In this document: piece after piece, positions 7,295 through 12,729 of the stretch
Layout: each line of letters opens with the position of its first letter
How positions within the stretch are numbered: position 1 is the stretch's first letter
Source of the DNA: Lactobacillus helveticus DSM 20075 = CGMCC 1.1877
GTDB taxonomy: Bacteria; Bacillota; Bacilli; Lactobacillales; Lactobacillaceae
Direction of reading: 5' to 3'
Assembly (NCBI RefSeq): GCF_000160855.1
Contig: NZ_GG700753.1
Coordinates: 232,585-245,313 of the forward strand
Length of the DNA stretch: 12,729 bases
Program-made: the position numbers and the translations under genes
Notes under the pieces: generated by a model
Databases searched by the model: none
The model's input: only the letters and a program-made list of their open reading frames with translations
What the model was told of the DNA's origin: nothing

Positions 7295-7300
7295 ATTTTT
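7251..7300 (+). repeat. 50-bp hairpin direct repeat, copy 2
   Basis: Second copy of the element at 5851-5900, in the same orientation and with five differences. Here it serves as the met operon terminator. The plus-strand T-rich tail (tttattttta) is kept although no plus-strand gene ends here, suggesting that the whole unit was copied rather than evolved in place. Confidence 0.85.
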
Positions 7301-7311
7301 AATCCAAAAAT

Positions 7312-8013
7312 TTATCTATTCTGATGGTTCATTCTCTTAGCAAAGAAGTCACCCACAATTTGCACGATGAAGATCAAGATAATAACCAAAATCGTAGCTA
7401 CCCAAGTAACATCATTGTTGAAACGGTTGTAACCGTATGAGATAGCGGTATTACCCAAACCACCAGCACCGATGGCACCAGCCATTGCAGTCAAGCCGAT
7501 CAATGAAATGATAGTCACAGTAGAAACTCTAATCAATTCTGAACGCGATTCGCGCAAGTAAACGTCAAAGATAATATCTGAAACAGTAGCACCAATACTT
7601 TGTGCTGCTTCTACCTTACCAGCGTCCACACTTTCAAGGGCAACTTGCACCTGACGAGCGTAGAATGGAAAAACACCCAAGGTCAATGGCACCAAGGCAG
7701 CCTTCATACCGATTTGCGTACCCACGATCTTTTGGGTAACTGGTGCAACAAATGCGAGCAAGATTACGAATGGAATCGCTCTAAAGATAGATACCAGCTT
7801 ATCGCAAACGTTGTACCAAAACTTATTTGGACGAATGCCGTCATCTTTAGTAATTACAAGCAATACACCAAAGATAATACCTAAAATACCACCAAAGATT
7901 GCAGCCCAGAAGGTCATAAAGAGAGTTTGAAAAATACTGGTACCCCAGCCGGCGTCGCCGCCCCAACCTAGTTGCACTACATTTGGACAAATTTTTTCAA
8001 ACCAACTAATCAT
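7312..8013 (-). CDS. metI: Methionine ABC transporter permease
   Basis: A 233-aa inner-membrane permease for methionine import, of the usual MetI length. Hydrophobic segments fit five or more membrane helices (about 27-54, 73-95, 103-118, 163-190, 203-222). The EAA loop that contacts the ATPase is at residues 135-149 ([15 protein letters not shown]), and [15 protein letters not shown] (173-187) is a MetI hallmark. The ATG overlaps the end of metN by 8 bases and has its AGGGGG ribosome site inside metN, so translation of the two is probably coupled. It is the last gene of metQ-metN-metI and is followed by a terminator. Confidence 0.96.
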   Translation of the reverse strand: MISWFEKICPNVVQLGWGGDAGWGTSIFQTLFMTFWAAIFGGILGIIFGVLLVITKDDGIRPNKFWYNVCDKLVSIFRAIPFVILLAFVAPVTQKIVGTQIGMKAALVPLTLGVFPFYARQVQVALESVDAGKVEAAQSIGATVSDIIFDVYLRESRSELIRVSTVTIISLIGLTAMAGAIGAGGLGNTAISYGYNRFNNDVTWVATILVIILIFIVQIVGDFFAKRMNHQNR

Positions 8014-9067
8014 TTAAATCCCCCTTTTCATCCAATCTCGTCAATGTAACGTTTTGTTTCTCCAAGAATTCTCTAGCTTGCTTTTGTTTTTCACTATCAC
8101 CTTTAACAAGTACAACCAAAGTACCGATTGCCTCGCCATTTAGGAGCTCCACATTACCATAAAGCATTGAAACTTCTACACCAATCTGACGGTAAAGTTC
8201 AATAATAATTGACTTAGTCACGTTGGCAATGCTGTAAACCAATTGGTAAACTTCTTCGTTTTCACTAAGCTTGCCTAAGTTCAAAGAATCAAGAGTTTGA
8301 ATAGCCTCCAAACTACCACCAACGAATCTCTTGGTTAATTCCTTCTTAGGGTGCAAGAAGATCTCACGCAAGTTGCCATTTTCAATCATCTTACCATGCT
8401 CGATTACGGCAACCTTGTTACAAATCTTCTTAACCACATCCATCTCGTGCGTAATCAACACAACGGTTAAGCCTAATTCCTTATTCAATCTCTTTAATAA
8501 ATCCAAAATCTGTTGCGTATTTTGTGGATCGAGGGCACTAGTTGCTTCATCAGAGATCAAGATATCTGGATGGTTGGCCAAAGCGCGAGCGATCGCTACT
8601 CTTTGTTGTTGACCACCTGATAATTCAATCGGATAAAAGTTAGCCTTATCCTTCAAGTCAACCAAGTCGAGCAATTCCAAAGAACGCTTTTCAAGTTCTT
8701 CATCAGAAAGCTTAGAATGCTTCAATGCAAAAGCCACATTTTCTAACACCGTAGTTTCATTCAAAAGATTAAACCCTTGAAAGATCATGCCGATCTTTCT
8801 ACGTTCTAATTGCAATTTTTTATTAGAAATGACCTGCTTGCCATCTTTGACAAAATCAACGCCATTTACTTGAATATCACCGGCAGAAGGATATTGTAAT
8901 AAGTTGATTGTTCTAACTAAAGTTGATTTTCCGGCACCGGAGAAGCCAACTACACCATAGATATCGCCTTTTTCAACATGTAAAGTGACATCTTGAACAG
9001 CCTTGACTACTTTACCTTTCTTCTGCGGAAAATCTACATCGATATGATCTAATTGAATAATGCTCAT
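8006..9067 (-). CDS. metN: Methionine ABC transporter ATP-binding protein
   Basis: A 353-aa ATPase that powers the MetI permease. The nucleotide-binding domain shows Walker [10 protein letters not shown] (41-49), Q-loop glutamine 97, signature LSGGQQQR (149-156), Walker [10 protein letters not shown] (169-177), D-loop SALD and H-loop H207. From about 265 to 345 it has the C-terminal NIL domain ([21 protein letters not shown] start), which in E. coli MetN binds methionine and inhibits transport when the cell is replete. The ATG follows GGGAGG and lies 12 bases after the metQ stop. With the T-box leader this gives two layers of methionine feedback: on transcription and, by family knowledge, on transport activity. 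Confidence 0.96.
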   Translation of the reverse strand: MSIIQLDHIDVDFPQKKGKVVKAVQDVTLHVEKGDIYGVVGFSGAGKSTLVRTINLLQYPSAGDIQVNGVDFVKDGKQVISNKKLQLERRKIGMIFQGFNLLNETTVLENVAFALKHSKLSDEELEKRSLELLDLVDLKDKANFYPIELSGGQQQRVAIARALANHPDILISDEATSALDPQNTQQILDLLKRLNKELGLTVVLITHEMDVVKKICNKVAVIEHGKMIENGNLREIFLHPKKELTKRFVGGSLEAIQTLDSLNLGKLSENEEVYQLVYSIANVTKSIIIELYRQIGVEVSMLYGNVELLNGEAIGTLVVLVKGDSEKQKQAREFLEKQNVTLTRLDEKGDLND

Positions 9068-9079
9068 ACTTTTTCCTCC

Positions 9080-9940
9080 CTATTTAATCTTGATATCCCA
9101 AGCAGTAATTTGAGAATTACCGTAGAAGTGCTTAGTTAATTGCTTAGTTTTCTTAGTTTGGAATGCCTTAACTACATCCTTGTAAAGCTTATTATTTTCT
9201 TCGCCTTTTCTGGCACAGATAATGTTGATCCATTGCTTAGAATCCTTGTTAACTGGTTCGATATAGATGGTTTGCTTATCGCCCAAACCAGCAGGAACAG
9301 CATAGTCATTGTTAACTACAGATGCATCAACTGAATTAATTACTCGACCGGTTTGCTCAGCACTAATTTCCTTTAATTTAAGGTTATGCGGATTCTTAGT
9401 GATATCGGCAACAGTAACAAGTGTCTTGCCCTTTCTTAAATCAATCAAGCCAGCATTTTTCAAAACAAACAATGCTCTTGATTCATTAGTAGCATCATTT
9501 GGAATAGCAATGGTTGCACCGTCTGGCAAATCTGCAAGCTTGTGATACTTCTTAGAGTACAAACGAATTGGCGCAATGTAAGTCTTACCAATTGGGACAA
9601 CGCCACCGCCATTTGACTTATTCCAAGCATCTAAGAAGGCATAGTGTTGAAATGCATTTAAATCTACATCCCCTGACTTCAAAGCCTTATTTGGTTGGTT
9701 ATAGTCAGTAAAGTTCTTAATTTTAATAGTAATGCCATATTTTTCTTTAGCAGTCTTAGCTACGCTTTTCCAGATGGCTGCGTCCTGCTTACTTTGACCA
9801 ACAACACCAACTGTCACAACTTTATTTTGTGCTTGATTATTAAAATTCAATCCTGGTCCAAAGCTGAACCAGCCAGCAATAATGATCAATACTCCAATGA
9901 TTGACCAAATAATTGTATTTCTGCGTCTACGTTTTCTCAT
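9080..9940 (-). CDS. metQ: Methionine-binding protein of ABC transporter (NlpA family), membrane-anchored without lipobox
   Basis: A 286-aa extracellular binding protein that hands methionine to MetNI. NlpA/MetQ family segments are VTVGVVG near 42-48, LNAFQHYAFLDAWN (94-107), IAPIRLYSKKYHKLADLPDGATIAIPNDATNESRAL (122-157) and VNNDYAVPAGL (209-219). Most Gram-positive MetQ proteins are lipoproteins, but there is no cysteine in the first 50 residues. Instead there is a very basic start (MRKRRRRN) and one hydrophobic helix (about 9-26), so it is probably held by an uncleaved N-terminal membrane segment. The ATG follows GAGGGG by 8 bases. It is first in the operon, 24 bases after the T-box terminator tract. 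Confidence 0.93.
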   Translation of the reverse strand: MRKRRRRNTIIWSIIGVLIIIAGWFSFGPGLNFNNQAQNKVVTVGVVGQSKQDAAIWKSVAKTAKEKYGITIKIKNFTDYNQPNKALKSGDVDLNAFQHYAFLDAWNKSNGGGVVPIGKTYIAPIRLYSKKYHKLADLPDGATIAIPNDATNESRALFVLKNAGLIDLRKGKTLVTVADITKNPHNLKLKEISAEQTGRVINSVDASVVNNDYAVPAGLGDKQTIYIEPVNKDSKQWINIICARKGEENNKLYKDVVKAFQTKKTKQLTKHFYGNSQITAWDIKIK

Positions 9941-9964
9941 TATATCAACCCCTCATTTTTCATG

Positions 9965-10004
9965 AAAATAAAAAGAGCATCTATCCCTAAAAGGACGAAT
10001 GCTC
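9965..10004 (-). terminator. Intrinsic terminator of the T-box leader
   Basis: GAGCAT (9999-10004, minus strand) pairs with ATGCTC (9975-9980), with further G-C pairs between the CC at 9994-9995 and the GGG of TTAGGG. TTTTTATTTT follows. It shares bases with the T-box antiterminator, so only one of the two can form. Confidence 0.88.
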
Positions 10005-10222
10005 GCGTTACCACCTTTAATTCACTCACTGCTTACGCAGTTTAAGCCTCAGCGACTATCAAAAAATAGCCTGCACTGTTAACGGATGCAAAACCGCTGA
10101 TAGCTAAATATCACCATCAGTCATCGTTCCAAACCCATATTCACTAGTTTCTATCTGCTGACTTTCACCACCACGTCAGCTCTCTTTATAGATAGAAGCT
10201 CTAGTTACTCAGTTCTTCAAGA
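9965..10222 (-). promoter_or_regulatory. Methionine-specific T-box leader of metQNI
   Basis: On the minus strand the conserved T-box sequence AAAGGTGGTAACGCGAGC (10001-10018) precedes metQ, and the AAAGG arm can pair with CCTTT (9990-9994 region) as antiterminator. Upstream is a Stem I: loop-E-like AGTAACTAG (about 10201-10209), long arms TTCTATCT and AGATAGAA, and a GCTGAC/GTCAGC apical stem. An ATG (10136-10138) follows GAAT on the 3' side, where the specifier codon lies. The bulge UGGU would pair with the ACCA end of tRNA-Met (discriminator A). Specifier, bulge and the met genes downstream all agree. Uncharged tRNA-Met should stabilise the antiterminator and switch on metQNI. Exact helix limits were judged by eye. 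Confidence 0.92.
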
Positions 10223-10247
10223 TGTTTGTTTAATAATTGTTATAAAT

Positions 10248-10276
10248 AAGTTATCATCTTATTTTAATCTAGTCAA
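10248..10276 (-). promoter_or_regulatory. Promoter of the T-box leader and metQNI
   Basis: Minus-strand TTGACT (10271-10276) is followed after 17 bases by TAACTT (10248-10253), with a TG one base before the -10. Transcription would start near 10240, about 20 bases before Stem I. The -35 lies only 15 bases beyond the stop codon of the P-type ATPase gene. Confidence 0.65.
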
Positions 10277-10291
10277 CATATTTTTTAATTT

Positions 10292-12709
10292 TTATTCAAT
10301 TTTATTTTCTCGGCCGCGACGATATGCCTCTTTAAATTCGCCGAAGGTCATGTTCTTGCCCTTTTGATCAAAGATCACTAGTACTTCACGAATACCATCT
10401 AAAATTCTAGATAACCAACGGAAAATAGTAGTAGCCGCACAGAATAGCACTACTAAGATGAAGATCGCCTTATCTGAGATCATCTTAAGTGAGAATAAAT
10501 CATGCAAGAAGATAATCGCCAAAATTAATCCTAAAAACGAACCCAGCATAACCAGCAAGCGGAAACGATTAAGCGGTGCCGAAATGTGGTAAAGCACCAT
10601 CATCCCCACTGCTACTAACAATAATGTGGCAGTAGTCCCCACATCATTATGATCTAGGGCAATATAACCACCTGCCACTACCAGAATACTTACTGCTAGC
10701 ATGTCGGTTAGCCCACCAGGGATCGCACGGGATAAAATATTTGGAATAAATTGTCCGCGGATTCGGTTGTGGTTGCTTTCTAGTGCAAGCAAGAATGATG
10801 GCAAACCAATCGTAAATGCCGAGATCAATGTGATCTGTGACGGCTGCAAAGGATAATTGATTACCATTACCAATGAGAAGATAGCCATCAAGAATGAAAA
10901 GATATTTTTCACTAAGAATAAACTGGCAGACCGTTGAATATTATTAACAACGCGTCGACCTTCGTTAACTACCATCGGCATTCTAGCAAAGTTTGAGTCC
11001 AGCAATACAACTTGGGAAGCCTGGACTGCCGCACTATTTCCCGAAGCCATCGCAATTGAACAGTCAGCCTTTTTCATAGCTAAAATATCATTAACACCAT
11101 CGCCTGTCATAGCTACGGTGTTGCCTTGCTTTTGCAAAGCTTTAACAAATTTACGTTTTTGTTCCGGCTTCACTCTGCCAAAGACGCTATATTTTTGAAC
11201 GGCTTCTTCATAGCCATTTTCTGGAATTTCTGAAGCATCGATATATGCATCTGAATTTTGAATACCAGCTTGTTGAGCTACTCGCGAAACGGTGACAGGA
11301 TTATCACCGGAGATCACCTTAATGGCTACCCCTTGCTTAGCAAAGTATTCAAAGGTTGCCTTGGCTTCTTTTCTAATCGGATTAGTCAAAAGAATGTAGC
11401 CATAAACCTCAACTGGCTTAGTTAGCTTAGAATCATCTTCGGTTAAAACTCCTGGATAATCGGCAATAATTAAGACACGATAACCGGTTTTGGCATACTT
11501 CTCAAATTCGGCTTGATATTCGTCAAATTGGTCTCTTAATACCATTTCTGGTGCTCCAATTAACAAAGTATGATCATTAAAAACGACACCACTATATTTA
11601 TTAACTGAAGTAAATGGCAAAATACTGCTGGCTTTTTGCCCGGTATTTTGAGTAAAGAAGCTATGAACAGCCTTCATTGTGGCATTATCAGCTGGCATAT
11701 TTTGAGCAAAATCACCAATTACTTTGTCCAAATCACCCTGATAATTCTTGGAAGGTACTGCCTTTTCTACACTCATCTTAGGCTCGGTAATCGTACCGGT
11801 TTTATCAACGCATAATACGTTAACGCGGGCTAGGGTTTCAACACTCTTCATGTCGTGCAGCATTACCTGTTTGCGTGCCAATCTTACGGCAGAAAGAGCC
11901 AACGCAATCGTTGTCAAAAGATACAAGCCTTCCGGAATCATACCGATAATGGCTGCTTCCATGGAAACAATACTGCGGTAAAGCGACATTTTATTAACGA
12001 AAAAGCTCATCGAAAAAAGAGCTATTCCCAGGGGAATAATGATGATCCCAACCCATTTAATCAACTTATTGATCGAGCGAACCATTTCAGATTGTTCACT
12101 ATTTCCCATTGCCTTAGCTTTAATAGTCAACTTGGAAATATAGCTTTCTTTACCAACCTTTTCTAGCTGCATGTAGGCGTTGCCCGAAACCACGAAAGAA
12201 CCGGACATTAATTCGTCGCCCACTTCTTTAGTAATTTCATCTGATTCACCTGTCAAGAGTGATTCATTAACGCGGATATTTCCTTTAATGACCTGACCAT
12301 CTGCAGGAATCTGATCACCGGTTTTTAATAAGACGATATCGCCCTTAACCAGTTTTTCAATTGGAACCTGCTCCTCTTTTCCGTTCCGCAAAGCTCCAAT
12401 ATCCGTGGCATTCATCACATTTAACTTGCTTAAAATTTTCTTGGCCCGGATTTCCTGAACAATCCCGATAACGGTGTTCAGGATAATTACTGGCAAAAAG
12501 GTCAAGTCCTTATAAGCTCCAACCACTACCAGCAAAATAGATAGAACTAAGAAAATCAAGTTAAAGTAGGTAAAAACATTTTCACGAATAATTTGTTTAT
12601 TTGTTTTAAATTGATCGTCAACTGCTTTGTTGACTTCACCAGCTGCAATTTTTTGTTCAACTTCAGCTGTAGTTAATCCTGTTTCTAAATTTGTCTTTTC
12701 TTCGTTCAT
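10292..12709 (-). CDS. Cation-transporting P-type ATPase (PEGL-motif, CtpE-like)
   Basis: An 805-aa membrane pump, complete. Order of parts: a cytoplasmic N-terminus (LTTAEVEQK, 12-20), helices M1-M2 (about 48-86), actuator domain with LTGES (152-156), M3-M4 (about 217-275) with the ion-site segment IPEGL (258-262), phosphorylation motif DKTGT (302-306, D302 phosphorylated), a short nucleotide-binding domain (IGAPE, 384-388), SGDNP (467-471) and hinge TGDGVND (535-541), then about six C-terminal helices (about 593-770) and a basic tail. PEGLYLLTT with a compact N-domain resembles mycobacterial CtpE, a calcium transporter, so Ca2+ or Mg2+ is the likely cargo; CPx heavy-metal and Kdp types are excluded by M4. 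The usual DPPR segment reads NPIR (443-446). The ATG follows AGGAAAAG. Any promoter lies outside the window. No terminator is seen before the T-box. Confidence 0.92.
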   Translation of the reverse strand: MNEEKTNLETGLTTAEVEQKIAAGEVNKAVDDQFKTNKQIIRENVFTYFNLIFLVLSILLVVVGAYKDLTFLPVIILNTVIGIVQEIRAKKILSKLNVMNATDIGALRNGKEEQVPIEKLVKGDIVLLKTGDQIPADGQVIKGNIRVNESLLTGESDEITKEVGDELMSGSFVVSGNAYMQLEKVGKESYISKLTIKAKAMGNSEQSEMVRSINKLIKWVGIIIIPLGIALFSMSFFVNKMSLYRSIVSMEAAIIGMIPEGLYLLTTIALALSAVRLARKQVMLHDMKSVETLARVNVLCVDKTGTITEPKMSVEKAVPSKNYQGDLDKVIGDFAQNMPADNATMKAVHSFFTQNTGQKASSILPFTSVNKYSGVVFNDHTLLIGAPEMVLRDQFDEYQAEFEKYAKTGYRVLIIADYPGVLTEDDSKLTKPVEVYGYILLTNPIRKEAKATFEYFAKQGVAIKVISGDNPVTVSRVAQQAGIQNSDAYIDASEIPENGYEEAVQKYSVFGRVKPEQKRKFVKALQKQGNTVAMTGDGVNDILAMKKADCSIAMASGNSAAVQASQVVLLDSNFARMPMVVNEGRRVVNNIQRSASLFLVKNIFSFLMAIFSLVMVINYPLQPSQITLISAFTIGLPSFLLALESNHNRIRGQFIPNILSRAIPGGLTDMLAVSILVVAGGYIALDHNDVGTTATLLLVAVGMMVLYHISAPLNRFRLLVMLGSFLGLILAIIFLHDLFSLKMISDKAIFILVVLFCAATTIFRWLSRILDGIREVLVIFDQKGKNMTFGEFKEAYRRGRENKIE

Positions 12710-12729
12710 TTTCTTTTCCTAAGTAAATA

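Noticed and set aside
7600..9904. Plus-strand ORFs opposite metI, metN and metQ (7600, 8331, 9140, 9309, 9695)
   Set aside because: All are antisense to strongly supported met genes and show no family features.
10001..10020. tRNA-like GGTAAC/GCG segment
   Set aside because: It is the conserved T-box sequence; no cloverleaf can be drawn around it.
11748..12166. Two overlapping plus-strand ORFs opposite the P-type ATPase
   Set aside because: Antisense shadows of a complete, motif-rich pump gene.
1..12729. Insertion sequence, CRISPR array or prophage gene
   Set aside because: No transposase or integrase-like product, no regularly spaced repeats, and no phage genes seen. The 50-bp repeat pair is only two copies with no transposase between.

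Overview
The window is AT-rich DNA from a Gram-positive low-GC bacterium, most likely a Lactobacillus of the acidophilus/crispatus/helveticus/gallinarum group. The basis is a YSIRK-type surface-protein signal, Mub/MucBP mucus-binding repeats, strong AGGAGG-like ribosome sites, a T-box-controlled methionine ABC transporter, and a stand-alone flavoprotein fumarate reductase next to fumarate hydratase. The species is inferred. The load of decayed genes fits a niche-adapted member such as L. helveticus, but that was not tested. All genes but one are on the minus strand.

Layout from left to right. (1) 1-797: N-terminal part of a YSIRK surface adhesin that runs off the left edge. (2) 832-2320: a Mub-repeat fragment broken by several frameshifts and a stop, with neither signal peptide nor sortase anchor. 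(3) 2321-2634: no gene, but a perfect extended -10, a foldable stretch and a hairpin with a U-tract that together look like an orphan small RNA or leader, plus the terminator of the next operon. (4) 2635-5425: fumC and a fumarate reductase flavoprotein, an operon that would convert malate to fumarate to succinate. In this sequence fumC carries a one-base deletion near codon 41. (5) 5613-5837: a 74-aa unknown protein, the only plus-strand gene. (6) 5929-7162: an AAA_14/DUF4143 ATPase gene broken by an 11-bp tandem duplication and a one-base loss in an A-tract. It is bracketed by two near-identical 50-bp hairpin direct repeats exactly 1400 bp apart. (7) 7312-10276: promoter, methionine T-box leader, metQ, metN, metI and terminator, all intact. 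(8) 10292-12709: an intact P-type cation ATPase of the PEGL (CtpE-like) type.

How the genes work together. metQ-N-I form one methionine importer, switched on when uncharged tRNA-Met binds the leader; the specifier ATG and the T-box UGGU both fit tRNA-Met. fumC and the reductase form a reductive C4-acid branch that disposes of reducing equivalents, now probably compromised at the fumC step. The adhesin region and the ATPase cassette are the unstable, decaying parts of the window. Intact metQNI and P-ATPase alongside broken mub, fumC and ATPase genes argue for real decay, but the one-base lesions could be assembly errors.

The strongest candidates for something undescribed are the orphan structured RNA at about 2362-2546 and the paired 50-bp hairpin repeats around the ATPase. 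I do not see a clear new multi-gene system.
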